DNA of 64,000 nucleotides from Methylibium sp035762065 (GTDB lineage: Bacteria > Pseudomonadota > Gammaproteobacteria > Burkholderiales > Burkholderiaceae_C): the NCBI RefSeq assembly GCF_035762065.1, contig NZ_DASTPW010000055.1:62001-126000 (forward strand), given 5' to 3'. A program made the position numbers and the translations under genes. Of the stretch, positions 11,386 through 20,576 are shown one piece after another. The stretch's first letter is position 1. Every line of letters starts with the position of its first letter. Under the pieces are notes generated by a model. That model did no database searches, was not told where the DNA came from, and saw only the letters and a program-made list of their open reading frames with translations.

Positions 11386-12345
11386 TCACACAGGCCGGTC
11401 GCGCACCTTCAGGCGCGCGCGCAGGTCGTCGAGCAGCGTGCGCGCCGGCAGCGACAGCGCGCGGTCCTTGCGCCACACCAGGTACCACTGACGGCGCAGC
11501 GGGAAGCCGGCGACCGGCAGCACCGCCAGGCCCTCGGAACCCGGCTCCTTCGCCAGCGCATGGCGCGACAGCACCGCGAGGCCGAGGCCGGCGCGCACCG
11601 CGTGCTTGATCGCCTCGTTGCTGCCGAGCGCCATGCGCGGCGCCCAGGCGATGCCCTGGGCCGCGAAGGCCTCCTCGGCCGCGGCGCGCGTGCCCGAGCC
11701 GGCCTCGCGCACCAGCAGCGGCTCGCCGGTCAGCTCGGCCAGGCGCAGCCGCGGCCGGCGTGTCAGCGGATGGCGCTTCGCGGCGACCACGACCAGCGGG
11801 TTTTTCAGGAAGGGCCAGCGCGCGAGCGGCAGGTGCGCCGGCGGCAACATCATCGCGGCGAGGTCGTCGGCGCCGCGCTCGAGCCGCGCGACGACCGCGT
11901 CGCGGTTCTCGACCGCGAGCTCGATGCGGATGCCCGGGTACAGCCGCGCGAAGGGCCCGAGGAGGTCGGGCAGGAAGTACTCGGTGGTGGTGACCGCGGC
12001 GATGCGCAGCACGCCCTGCTTCAGGCCCTGCAGCGCCGCGGCGTCCTCCTCGAAGCGCTGCCAGCACGCGCCCATCTCGCGCACCGCCTCGGCAAGGCGC
12101 AGGCCGTGCGCGGTGGGCACGAGGCCGCGCCCGCGCGGCTCCAGCAGCACCAGCCCGAGCGCCGCGGCGAGCTCCTTGAGCTGCGTCGAGATCGTCGGCT
12201 GCGCCAGGTGCAGCGCGCGCGCCGCGCGACCGACGCCGCCCAGGCGCACCACTGCCTCGAAGCTGCGCAGTTGCACGAGGCTCGCGCGCGGCGCGCGCTC
12301 CAGGCCGGCGGGGAATGCGGCGGTGGCCGTTGCAGGAGGATTCAT
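11386..12345 (-). CDS. LysR-family regulator, CbbR-like
   Basis: 319-aa transcription factor. The N-terminal winged HTH (about residues 22-85) contains GGVGRAARALHLAQPTISTQ, and the C-terminal periplasmic-binding-like sensor domain begins near residue 110 (GVLRIAAVTTTEYFLPDLLG), a stretch very like CbbR-type regulators. It is divergent from the SbtA-type transporter with a perfect palindrome in the 74-bp gap, so it probably autoregulates and controls transporter expression. CbbR proteins normally sense Calvin-cycle metabolites; no RuBisCO genes are in this window, so the effector is a guess. Start is ATG with weak Shine-Dalgarno. Confidence 0.88.
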   Translation of the reverse strand: MNPPATATAAFPAGLERAPRASLVQLRSFEAVVRLGGVGRAARALHLAQPTISTQLKELAAALGLVLLEPRGRGLVPTAHGLRLAEAVREMGACWQRFEEDAAALQGLKQGVLRIAAVTTTEYFLPDLLGPFARLYPGIRIELAVENRDAVVARLERGADDLAAMMLPPAHLPLARWPFLKNPLVVVAAKRHPLTRRPRLRLAELTGEPLLVREAGSGTRAAAEEAFAAQGIAWAPRMALGSNEAIKHAVRAGLGLAVLSRHALAKEPGSEGLAVLPVAGFPLRRQWYLVWRKDRALSLPARTLLDDLRARLKVRDRPV

Positions 12346-12365
12346 CGGTTCGTCCGATCAGATCA

Positions 12366-12390
12366 ATCCGAACATATCACTTGTTCGGAT
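12366..12390. promoter_or_regulatory. Perfect 9-bp inverted repeat, probable LysR operator
   Basis: ATCCGAACA, 7-base spacer TATCACT, TGTTCGGAT. The arms are perfectly complementary, and the element sits between the divergent LysR and transporter starts. A further GTTCG half-site just upstream (12349-12353) can pair with the left arm. The core fits the T-N11-A LysR motif. Binding by the adjacent regulator is inferred. Confidence 0.68.
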
Positions 12391-12419
12391 GCCAACCGGC
12401 CGCGAGCATCCGCGCCGCG

Positions 12420-13382
12420 ATGCAGACCTTCCTCGACCCCGCGATCCTGTTCTTCGTCTTCGGCCTCGTCGCCGGCGCGCTGCGCTCGAACCTGCAGATC
12501 CCGCCGCCGATCGCGCGCTTCCTGTCGCTGTACCTGCTGATGGCGCTCGGCCTGAAAGGCGGCTTCGCGCTCGCGCAGTCGGGCCTCACCGCCGAGGTGG
12601 CGGCGAGCCTGGGTTGCGCGATCGCGCTCGCGGTCGTCGTGCCGCTGCTCGGCTACGGGCTGCTGCGCCGCAAGTTGTCGCGCTACGACGCCGCGGCGGT
12701 GGCCGCGACCTACGGCTCGGTCAGCGCGGTCACCTTCATCACCGCGATCCAGTTCCTCGACACCCAGGGTGTCGCCTACGGCGGCCACATGGCCGCGGCG
12801 ATGGCGCTGATGGAGTCGCCCGCGATCGTGATGGCGGTCGTGCTCGCGAACCTCGCGCGCCGCGCCGACGGCACGCAACAGGCGAGCGAGACGCACGGGC
12901 TCGGCAAGGTGCTGCACGAATCCCTGACCGACGGCGCGCAGCTGCTGCTGCTCGGCGCGATGGTCGTCGGCTTGCTCACCGGCGAGGCCGGCCGGCAGGC
13001 GATGCAGCCCTTCGCAGGCGACCTCTTCAAGGGGATGCTCGCCTTCTTCCTGCTCGACATGGGGCTGCTCGCCGCGCGCAACGTCTCGGGCCTGAAGGGC
13101 CAGTCGGGCTGGCTGCTGGTCTACGCGATCGTCGGCCCGCTGGTGCATGCGGGCCTGGCGCTCGCGCTCGCGCTCGCGGTCGGGCTCTCGCCGGGCAACA
13201 CGACGCTGCTGATGGCGCTGGCCGCGAGCGCGTCCTACATCGCGGTGCCGGCGGTGCTGCGCGAGGCGATCCCCGAGGCCAACCCGTCGCTGTACTTCGG
13301 GCTCTCGCTTGGCCTGACCTTCCCGTTCAACATCCTGCTCGGCATCCCGCTGTATGCGGCAGTGGCGCAACGCGTGGCCTGA
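12420..13382 (+). CDS. SbtA-type sodium-dependent bicarbonate permease
   Basis: 320-aa inner-membrane protein of the DUF897/SbtA family, with about ten hydrophobic segments. Family-like stretches include FLSLYLLMALGLKGG near the N-terminus, TYGSVSAVTFITA, a mid-protein cytoplasmic loop (residues about 145-165, RRADGTQQASETHG), and FKGMLAFFLLDMG in the second half. SbtA imports bicarbonate with sodium. In heterotrophs it may supply carboxylases; pairing with a CbbR-like regulator suggests response to inorganic-carbon status. The start at 12420 follows the operator region; no strong Shine-Dalgarno is seen. Confidence 0.85.
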   Translation: MQTFLDPAILFFVFGLVAGALRSNLQIPPPIARFLSLYLLMALGLKGGFALAQSGLTAEVAASLGCAIALAVVVPLLGYGLLRRKLSRYDAAAVAATYGSVSAVTFITAIQFLDTQGVAYGGHMAAAMALMESPAIVMAVVLANLARRADGTQQASETHGLGKVLHESLTDGAQLLLLGAMVVGLLTGEAGRQAMQPFAGDLFKGMLAFFLLDMGLLAARNVSGLKGQSGWLLVYAIVGPLVHAGLALALALAVGLSPGNTTLLMALAASASYIAVPAVLREAIPEANPSLYFGLSLGLTFPFNILLGIPLYAAVAQRVA

Positions 13383-13533
13383 CTCGGCCGAGCTCGCGCC
13401 ACACCCTGATCCCGCTTCCGGCGCGCGCATCGGCCTCTCTCGCACGAGCCGGCGAAGGCGTCCGCGCGCTGGTCTGCGCTCAGTAACATCCGGCGCGACC
13501 GCCCCCGGCGCATCCAGACGAAGGACGATATCC

Positions 13534-15450
13534 GTGCGGGCCACTCCTCCTTGCTTCGCGTCAGTGATCGTCGCCTCGCTGCTCGGTTGCTCGACGGCTG
13601 CGCTCGCGGACAGCACCTCGACGGCGACGGCCCCTGAGCTGGCCGAGCTCACGCTCGAACAGTTGAGCAACCTCGAGGTCACCTCCGTTTCCGGCCGATC
13701 CGAAAACCTGCAAAGCGCGGCCGCGTCGATCTATGTCATCACGGCGCAGGAGATCCGCCGCTCCGCCGCGACCAACCTTCCCGAGGCCCTGCGCTTGGCG
13801 CCGAACCTCCAGGTTGCGCAGACGAGCGCCGGGCAGTTCGCCATCAGCGCACGCGGCTTCCAGGACCTGATCGCGAACAAGCTTCTGGTGATGGTCGACG
13901 GCCGCACCATCTACTCGCCGTTGTTCGCCGGCGTCTTCTGGGACGCGAACGACGTCGTGCTCGAGGACATCGACCGCATCGAGGTCATCAGCGGCCCGGG
14001 TGGCACCTTGTGGGGCGCCAATGCGGTGAACGGCGTCATCAACGTGGTGACCCGAAGCGCGGCGCAGAGCGAAGGCACGCTGCTTTCCGTCACGCGCTCC
14101 GCACAGGGCGGGCGCGAAGTGGCGCGCTGGGGGACGCGGCTCGGCGATGACGGCCACCTGCGCATGTACGGACTGGCGGTGGACCGGGACGACACGCAAC
14201 TGCCCGACGGCACCAGCCAGCAAGACAGCAGTTCCCGACTCCAGGCGGGCTTTCGAGCCGACTGGTTGCTGGGGCAAGGCGCCCTCACCGTGCAGGGGGA
14301 CGCCTACCGTGGCGGCGACGATCCCGCCAACGCGCGCGCTCCAAAACTCCGGGGCCGCAATTTGCTCACGCGTTGGCGCAGCACCCTGGGCGACGGCTCC
14401 GCCTACACGGTCCAGGCGTACTACGACTTGGCCGACCGCGACGACATCGACCTTTTCCGCAACCGCGTCGAAACCCGCGACGTGCAGTTCAGCCACGAGC
14501 CGGCCGTCGCCGTCGGCAAGCTTCTGTGGGGCGCCGGATACCGGACGGCCAAGGACGCCAACGTCGCCAATGCCCTTGTCCTCTTCGTGCCGAGCGAACG
14601 TGAATTGAGCTGGTCCAACCTGTTCGCGCAGTACCAATGGACGCTTGTGCCGAAGCTCCAGGCCACGGCCGGCATCAAGCTGGAGCGCAACAGCTACACC
14701 GGGGTGGAGAAGCTGCCCAGCCTGCGTCTGGCATGGCTGCATTCCGCCGACGCCACCACCTGGGCCGCCGCATCGCGTGCGGTGCGCGCGCCGGCACGCA
14801 TCGACAAGGACTTTTACTTCCCCGGACAGGCGCCGTTCCTCATTGCCGGCGGGCCCAACTTCCAGTCGGAGGTGGCCAACGTCTACGAACTGGGCCACCG
14901 CGGCCAACGCGGCGGCCAGCTGAGCTGGTCGGCCACGCTGTTCCGGGCCGACTACAAGGGCCTGCGCAGCGGCGTGCCCGGCCAGCCGCCCCCCAACACC
15001 GTGGAGAACCTCGTCGAGGGCCATGTGCAGGGCCTCGAGACGTGGGGAACGTGGCAAGCAGCACCCTCTTTCCGGCTTTCCGGGGGCTACCTCCGTCTGC
15101 ACAAGAGCCTTCGCTTCTGCTGCGGGCTGGACGCGAGCCGGACCGAGTTTCCCAACCTGGGTGTCGACCCCCGGGAGCAGTGGTCGCTTCGCGCCGCCTT
15201 CGACGTGAGCCGCGACGGAGAGATCGACGTGATGGTGCGCCGGGTGGGTGGCTTGTCGGAATCCGTGCCGGCCTATGTGGCCGTCGATGCGCGTGCCGCG
15301 TGGCGCGTGACGACAGGGGTCCGACTCGCCGTTCTCGGTCGCAACCTGTTCGACCGTCGGCACGTCGAGTACCTGAGCACGGGCGCCGGAGGTGCGCCCA
15401 ACAGCGAGTTGAGCCGGCGGCTCATGCTGCAGATCACGTTCGACATGTAA
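13534..15450 (+). CDS. TonB-dependent outer-membrane receptor
   Basis: 638-aa receptor. A GTG start at 13534 is preferred because AAGGACG lies just upstream and it opens a clean signal peptide (MRATPPCFASVIVASLLGCSTA, cleavage near ALA). The plug domain follows (about residues 50-170: IYVITAQEI, LRLAPNLQVAQT, ISARGF, VMVDGRTIYSPLFAGVFWD, IEVISGPGGTLWGANAVNGVINV), then a beta-barrel ending in LMLQITFDM with the aromatic terminus outer-membrane porins use. No periplasmic signalling extension is evident. It heads an operon with YfiR-like and hybrid-kinase genes (6-bp gap to the next), so it may serve sensing or import tied to that kinase. Ligand unknown. Confidence 0.9.
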   Translation: MRATPPCFASVIVASLLGCSTAALADSTSTATAPELAELTLEQLSNLEVTSVSGRSENLQSAAASIYVITAQEIRRSAATNLPEALRLAPNLQVAQTSAGQFAISARGFQDLIANKLLVMVDGRTIYSPLFAGVFWDANDVVLEDIDRIEVISGPGGTLWGANAVNGVINVVTRSAAQSEGTLLSVTRSAQGGREVARWGTRLGDDGHLRMYGLAVDRDDTQLPDGTSQQDSSSRLQAGFRADWLLGQGALTVQGDAYRGGDDPANARAPKLRGRNLLTRWRSTLGDGSAYTVQAYYDLADRDDIDLFRNRVETRDVQFSHEPAVAVGKLLWGAGYRTAKDANVANALVLFVPSERELSWSNLFAQYQWTLVPKLQATAGIKLERNSYTGVEKLPSLRLAWLHSADATTWAAASRAVRAPARIDKDFYFPGQAPFLIAGGPNFQSEVANVYELGHRGQRGGQLSWSATLFRADYKGLRSGVPGQPPPNTVENLVEGHVQGLETWGTWQAAPSFRLSGGYLRLHKSLRFCCGLDASRTEFPNLGVDPREQWSLRAAFDVSRDGEIDVMVRRVGGLSESVPAYVAVDARAAWRVTTGVRLAVLGRNLFDRRHVEYLSTGAGGAPNSELSRRLMLQITFDM

Positions 15451-15456
15451 GCCGTC

Positions 15457-16029
15457 ATGTCCGGCCGCTCGTCCGCTAGCTTGTTGATCGGTCGCCGGGT
15501 GCTCCTGGCACTGCTGACCTCGCTGCAGTGCGCGGCCATGGCGCAGACGCCTGCGCCCGCCATGCCGACGGAAGCGGCAGTCAAGGCTGCGTTCCTGTTC
15601 AAGTTCCCGGGCTTCGTCGATGGCCCGGCCGGCCCCTTGCTACGACCCGGCCAGCCGGTGGTCATTGGCGTCGTGGGCAGCGAGGAAGTGGCATTCCAGC
15701 TCGACCAGATCAATCGCGCTCGATCCGAGGGCGGCAACGCCGTGGTCCTTCGACGACTTCGCGATGGAGAAGCCGCATCGGACCTGCATGTGCTGTTCAT
15801 CGGCGCTGGACGCGAGTCGCGCGTGCGCGAGTCGGCCGCGGCGGTGCGTCATGCGGTGCTGATCGTGACCGAGCAAGAGAACGGGTTGCGTCTGGGTGGC
15901 ATCCTGAACTTCGTCGTCGAGGGAGGCCGCGTGCGTTTCACGGCATCGATGCCCGCCGCCGAGGCGCGGGGCCTGCGGCTCAGTGCTCGCCTGCTTGCCG
16001 TGGCGCAAGCGGTCGAGACGGGGCGCTGA
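15457..16029 (+). CDS. YfiR family (DUF4154) periplasmic protein
   Basis: 190 aa with an N-terminal signal peptide (hydrophobic residues about 12-28, cleaved near AMAQT). The mature part has the YfiR signature: EAAVKAAFLFKFPGFVDGP at the start, then IGVVGSEEVAFQLDQI, a HVLFIGAG strand and the closing LRLGGILNFVVEGGRVRF. YfiR proteins are periplasmic repressors that hold an inner-membrane sensor (in Pseudomonas the cyclase YfiN) inactive. Here the next gene is a membrane histidine kinase with a periplasmic domain, which is the obvious partner. The gene starts 6 bp after the TonB receptor stop. Confidence 0.85.
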   Translation: MSGRSSASLLIGRRVLLALLTSLQCAAMAQTPAPAMPTEAAVKAAFLFKFPGFVDGPAGPLLRPGQPVVIGVVGSEEVAFQLDQINRARSEGGNAVVLRRLRDGEAASDLHVLFIGAGRESRVRESAAAVRHAVLIVTEQENGLRLGGILNFVVEGGRVRFTASMPAAEARGLRLSARLLAVAQAVETGR

Positions 16030-16075
16030 TGCCTGTGCGCACCCCGCCCCTCGGCTTAAGCCGTCGGCTGCAACG

Positions 16076-18265
16076 ATGAGCTGGCCCGGCTTCCTGCGTC
16101 GGTCGCTGCGCGCGAAGATCACGGCGCTCGTCATCATGACCACGCTTGCCGCCCTCTTGCTGATGGCCACGGCGTTGATCACGTATGCCACTCGGGACTA
16201 CCGGCAGTCGCACCTCGCCGATGTACGAACGCAAGCGCAGGTTCTCGCCCGAGCCGGCGCCGCTGCCCTGGCGTTCAAGGATCGCAAGGAGGCCTTGCAG
16301 AACCTTGCCGTGCTACGAGCACGATCGGACATCCTTCAGGCGGCCCTGTACGACGCGGACGGCAGCCTGTTCGCGGCTTACTCGCGCGAGGGGACGCCCA
16401 CCGTACCCGACTCGGGCTTGGCGCCGCAGCATCGCTTCGACGGCGACCGCTTGAGGTTGCTCGAGCAGGTACGCGAAGGTGGTCAGACGCTCGGCACCGT
16501 CTACCTGGAGTCCGAGCACCGCTTGCGTGAGCGGCTGACCGCCTACGTGCTGATCCTTTGTGTTGTCATGGCTGTTGCCCTGGCCGCGGCCCTGGGCTTG
16601 TCCGCCTGGCTGCAAGGCGTCATCACGGCGCCGATCCTCGACGTGTCAAGAGCCGCCAAGGCGGTCGTCAAGGACCACGACTTTTCGGTCCGCGTCGCCA
16701 AGACGAGCGATGACGAGATCGGCGCGCTTACTGCCGGCTTCAACCAGATGCTCGAGGAGATCGACCGGCAGACAAAGGCTTTGGTGGAGAGCGAGCAGCG
16801 GTTCCGCACCGTGGCAGACAGCGCTCCGGTGCTCATCTGGCTCAATGATCAAACCGGAGCCGCGTTCGTCAACCGCGCGTACCTCGAATTTCTGGGGGTG
16901 CGCAGCCAGGTCGATGTCAAAGGCTACGACTGGACGCAGTACGTGCATCCAGACGATCGCAACGGCTACGTCGACGCTTGGCGGCGATGCGCCAGCGAGC
17001 GCCAGATCTTCGACGAGGAGTTCCGCTTCCGGCGCCACGATGGCGAGTACCGCTGGATGCGCTCGGTTGCGGTACCTCGGCTCACCGCCGAAGGCCAATG
17101 GCTCGGCCATACCGGCTGCACCTTCGAGGTCCACGACACCCGCATGGCGGCCGACGCGCTGCGCGAGGCAGACCGCCACAAGGATGAGTTCCTCGCCACG
17201 CTGGCGCATGAGCTGCGCAACCCGCTCGCACCGATCCGCAACGCCGTGCAGCTGCTGGCGCTGAATGGCGACGTGCAGCACATGCCCGCGCTGCTGACCA
17301 TGCTCGAACGGCAGGTCACCCACATGGTCCGGCTGGTGGACGATCTTTTGGACGTGTCTCGCGTGAGCCGCGGCACCATCGAGCTGCGGCAGGAGCGGCT
17401 GGATTTGACCGCACTGATCCGAACCACCATCGAAACCAGCCGGCCGCTGATCGACGCTGCTGAACACCAGCTCGAGCTGGTCATGCCAGAAGAGCCGTTC
17501 CACGTTCATGGCGACGCGGTGAGGCTCACCCAGGTCTTCACGAACCTGTTGAACAACGCCGCTCGGTACACCGACAAGGGGGGCCGAATCGAAGTCACGG
17601 CTTGGCGTGACGGCAATCAGGCGGCGGTGTCGGTGCGCGACAACGGCATCGGACTGGCGCCGGATCAGTTGCCGCGCCTCTTCAAGATGTTCTCGCAGCT
17701 GGCGGGCAGGACCGCGCATGCTCAAGGGGGGCTTGGCATCGGCCTGTCCTTGGCCGACCGGCTCGTGCGGATGCACGGAGGCTCGATCCGCGCTGAAAGC
17801 GAGGGGCTCGGCAAGGGCAGCTGCTTCACCGTGTGGCTGCCGCTGTCTGCCCACGCCGGGACTGAACCGTCCCGCGAGGCCCCCCTCGCGGCGCCGAAGG
17901 CTTCGGCGCGGCGGCGCGTGCTGGTGGTCGACGACAACCGCGATGCCGCGGACAGCCTCGCGCTGCTGCTCGGCGTGCTCGATGCGCACGTCGACGTGGC
18001 CCACGGGGGCGCCGCGGCGCTGGATGCCTTCGAGCGCTTCAAGCCGGAGGTCGTGATGCTCGACCTCGGCATGCCCGGGATCGATGGCTTTGAGGTTGCA
18101 CGGCGATTGCGGCAACGCACCGACGGTCAGGCAATCACGTTGGTCGCGTTGACCGGTTGGGGCCAGGCCGAGGACCGGGCGCAGACCCGTGCGGCCGGCT
18201 TCGACCATCACCTGGTGAAGCCGGCGGACATGGAAGCGTTGCGGACGGTGCTGCAGGCGGTCTGA
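16076..18265 (+). CDS. Hybrid sensor histidine kinase with PAS and receiver domains
   Basis: 729-aa inner-membrane kinase. TM1 (about residues 13-37), a periplasmic sensor segment (about 38-160, CHASE8-like), TM2 (about 162-188), HAMP (about 190-245), a PAS domain (about 250-375, FRTVADSAPVLIWLNDQTGA), HisKA with the phospho-acceptor His378 in LAHELRNPL, an HATPase domain with DNGIGL and GGLGIGLSLADRLV, then a C-terminal receiver (about 615-729) with DD near 620 and Asp663 in VMLDLGMPG. It is a complete phosphotransfer module but has no output domain, so a separate HPt or regulator is needed. Context (TonB receptor, YfiR) suggests it relays an envelope signal; the YfiR-like protein may inhibit its periplasmic domain. 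Confidence 0.9.
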   Translation: MSWPGFLRRSLRAKITALVIMTTLAALLLMATALITYATRDYRQSHLADVRTQAQVLARAGAAALAFKDRKEALQNLAVLRARSDILQAALYDADGSLFAAYSREGTPTVPDSGLAPQHRFDGDRLRLLEQVREGGQTLGTVYLESEHRLRERLTAYVLILCVVMAVALAAALGLSAWLQGVITAPILDVSRAAKAVVKDHDFSVRVAKTSDDEIGALTAGFNQMLEEIDRQTKALVESEQRFRTVADSAPVLIWLNDQTGAAFVNRAYLEFLGVRSQVDVKGYDWTQYVHPDDRNGYVDAWRRCASERQIFDEEFRFRRHDGEYRWMRSVAVPRLTAEGQWLGHTGCTFEVHDTRMAADALREADRHKDEFLATLAHELRNPLAPIRNAVQLLALNGDVQHMPALLTMLERQVTHMVRLVDDLLDVSRVSRGTIELRQERLDLTALIRTTIETSRPLIDAAEHQLELVMPEEPFHVHGDAVRLTQVFTNLLNNAARYTDKGGRIEVTAWRDGNQAAVSVRDNGIGLAPDQLPRLFKMFSQLAGRTAHAQGGLGIGLSLADRLVRMHGGSIRAESEGLGKGSCFTVWLPLSAHAGTEPSREAPLAAPKASARRRVLVVDDNRDAADSLALLLGVLDAHVDVAHGGAAALDAFERFKPEVVMLDLGMPGIDGFEVARRLRQRTDGQAITLVALTGWGQAEDRAQTRAAGFDHHLVKPADMEALRTVLQAV

Positions 18266-18371
18266 GGGCCGGGGCTGCTTCTGACCTGCACCCGAGCGCC
18301 AGGGCGGCGCGAGGGGCGCGAAGGCATCGGCGCCCTGCCTCTCGCGGGGGCGACGTGCCAGCCGCGCAGCT

Positions 18372-20576
18372 TCAAGCCCGCTTGAGCTGGTCGGCGATCG
18401 GCAGCCGCCGCACCCTTGTTCCCGTGGCGGCGAAGACCGCGTTCGTGAGCGCGGGCGCCGCGCAGGAGGTGCCGGGCTCGCCGATGCCGCCGGGCTTGTC
18501 GGTGCTCGGCACGATGATGACGTCGATCTGCGGCATCTCGTTCATGCGCATCACGCGGTAGTCGCCGAAGTTGGCCTGCACCACCCGGCCCTTCTCGAGG
18601 GTGATCTCCTGCCAGAGGCCGGCGCTCAGCCCGAACACGATGCCGCTTTCGATTTGCGCGTTCACGGTGTCGGGATTCACCACTTGGCCGCAATCGACAG
18701 CGCAGACCATGCGATGCACCTGCACATCGCCTTCCGCGCCGACCGATACCTCGGCCACCTGCGCCATGTAGCTGCCGAAAGCCAGCTGCACCGCCACGCC
18801 GCGCCCGGTCTTGCGGCCCGGCCGCGCCGGCGGCCTCTGGCCCCAGCCCGCGCGGTCGGCCGCGAGCTTCAGCACCGCCTGGTGTCGCGGCGACTTCTCC
18901 AGCAGCTTCATGCGGAACGACACCGCATCAAATCCGCCGGCGGCGGCCAGCTCGTCGATGAAGCTTTCGACGACCCAGATGTTGTGCGTGGCGCCCACGC
19001 CGCGCCAGAACGCAGTCGGCAGCACCGGCTCGTGCCGCATGTACTCGACCCGCACATCGGCGATGCCGTAGGGCATGTCCTTCGCGCCTTCGACCGCATC
19101 GCTGTCGACGCCGTCCTTCACTGTCGAGGGCGCGAATCGGGCCATGATCGACGAGCCCGTGATGCGGTGCGACCACGCGACCGGCTGGCCTTGCTCGTCG
19201 AGCGCGGCGGAGAGGCGGTCGAGGTAGTACGGCCGGTACATGTCGTGCTGGATGTCTTCCTCGCGCGACCACACGACCTTCAGCGGTGCGGGGCTGGGAA
19301 GCTGCTTGGCGAGCCGGGCCGCCTGATCGATAAAGTCCACCTCCAGACGGCGCCCGAAGCCGCCGCCGATGTAGTGGTTGTGCACCTGGACTTTCTCCGG
19401 CGCGAGCCCGGTCGCCTTCGCCACCGCCGCCTGCGCGAGCACCGGCACCTGCGTGCCGACGTAGACGTCGCACCGGTCGGCCTTGAGGTCGATCGTGCAG
19501 TTCATCGGCTCCATCGTTGCGTGCGCGAGAAAAGGCATCTGGTACGTCGCGTCGACGCGCTTTTTCGCCTTGCTCAGCTGCGCGCGGGCGTCGCCGTCGT
19601 CGCGGGCTACGGCGCCTTGCTTCGTCACGGCTTCCATGTCCTTGACGATGCTTGCGATGGTGACGTTCGCGTGCCCGCCGTCCTGCCACGTGGGCGCGGC
19701 CGCGGCCAGGCCTTGCTTGGCGGCCCACATGTGATCGCCTGCCACCGCCACCGCGTTCTCGAGCCGCAGCACGTGGCGCACGCCGCGGACGGCCTTGGCC
19801 TTGGCCTCGTCGACGCCGGCCAGCTTGCCGCCGGGCACGGGCGAAGCCGCGACCGTCGCCACCAGCATGCCCGGCAGCCTCACGTCGATGCCGAACCTCG
19901 CTTGCCCGTTGACCTTCTCGGGCGAGTCGAGCCGGCGCGTGGCCTTGCCGATCACGCGGAAGTCCTTGGGCTCCCGCAGGGGCACGTCGGCCGGCGCCTT
20001 CAGCCTGGCCGCCGCGTCGACCAGCTCGCCGTAGTGCGCCGAGCGTCCCGTGGCCGCGTGCGTGACCGACCCGGCGGCAGTCCGGCATTCCTTGGCGTCG
20101 ACCTGCCATCGCTCGGCCGCCGCCTGAACGAGCACCGCGCGCGCAGTTGCGCCGGCTTGGCGCAGCGGCTCCCAAGCGCCGCGCACGGAGGTCGAGCCGC
20201 CCGTGACCTGCCCGCCAAGCAACGGGTCGGCATAGCGGCCGTTGTCGGGGGGCGCCTGCACCAGCTTGACCTTCTGCAGGTCGACGTCGAGCTCTTCGGC
20301 GATCAGCATCGGAAGGGCGGTGAAGGTGCCCTGCCCCATCTCGACCTTGTGCATGACGAAGCTCACCGTGCCGTCGCGCGCGATACGGATGAAAGCGTTG
20401 GGTTCGAGGTCGGGCGCCTCCTTGGCGCTGCGCGAACTCGCGGTGCCGACGGCCGATTCCGCCGGCTTCTCGCTGCGCCCCGCGCGGTCGCAGCCGGCGA
20501 GCGAAACGCTGACCAGCAGCCCGCCGCCCGCGGCCGCGCCGGTGACGATGAAGTGGCGCCGCGAAAACATCGTCAT
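18372..20576 (-). CDS. Molybdopterin-dependent hydroxylase large subunit (IorB type)
   Basis: 734-aa xanthine-oxidase-family molybdenum subunit. The N-terminus MTMFSRRHFIVTGAAAGGG is a twin-arginine signal followed by LAGC, so the folded cofactor-loaded enzyme is exported to the periplasm and may be lipid-anchored. Family regions seen include EMGQGTFTALPMLIAEELD, GGSTSVRG, HNHYIGGGFGRRLEVDF and the C-terminal GIGEPGTSCAAPALTNAV with the Glu proposed to act at the Mo centre. It overlaps the small-subunit stop by four bases (ATGA). The family oxidises aldehydes or N-heterocycles such as isoquinoline and passes electrons to a membrane cytochrome; the substrate here is unknown. Confidence 0.9.
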   Translation of the reverse strand: MTMFSRRHFIVTGAAAGGGLLVSVSLAGCDRAGRSEKPAESAVGTASSRSAKEAPDLEPNAFIRIARDGTVSFVMHKVEMGQGTFTALPMLIAEELDVDLQKVKLVQAPPDNGRYADPLLGGQVTGGSTSVRGAWEPLRQAGATARAVLVQAAAERWQVDAKECRTAAGSVTHAATGRSAHYGELVDAAARLKAPADVPLREPKDFRVIGKATRRLDSPEKVNGQARFGIDVRLPGMLVATVAASPVPGGKLAGVDEAKAKAVRGVRHVLRLENAVAVAGDHMWAAKQGLAAAAPTWQDGGHANVTIASIVKDMEAVTKQGAVARDDGDARAQLSKAKKRVDATYQMPFLAHATMEPMNCTIDLKADRCDVYVGTQVPVLAQAAVAKATGLAPEKVQVHNHYIGGGFGRRLEVDFIDQAARLAKQLPSPAPLKVVWSREEDIQHDMYRPYYLDRLSAALDEQGQPVAWSHRITGSSIMARFAPSTVKDGVDSDAVEGAKDMPYGIADVRVEYMRHEPVLPTAFWRGVGATHNIWVVESFIDELAAAGGFDAVSFRMKLLEKSPRHQAVLKLAADRAGWGQRPPARPGRKTGRGVAVQLAFGSYMAQVAEVSVGAEGDVQVHRMVCAVDCGQVVNPDTVNAQIESGIVFGLSAGLWQEITLEKGRVVQANFGDYRVMRMNEMPQIDVIIVPSTDKPGGIGEPGTSCAAPALTNAVFAATGTRVRRLPIADQLKRA

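Noticed and set aside
18266..18371. Terminator between the hybrid kinase and IorB-like genes
   Set aside because: Complementary G+C-rich stretches exist, but the stems are interrupted and there is no U tract, so I did not call one.
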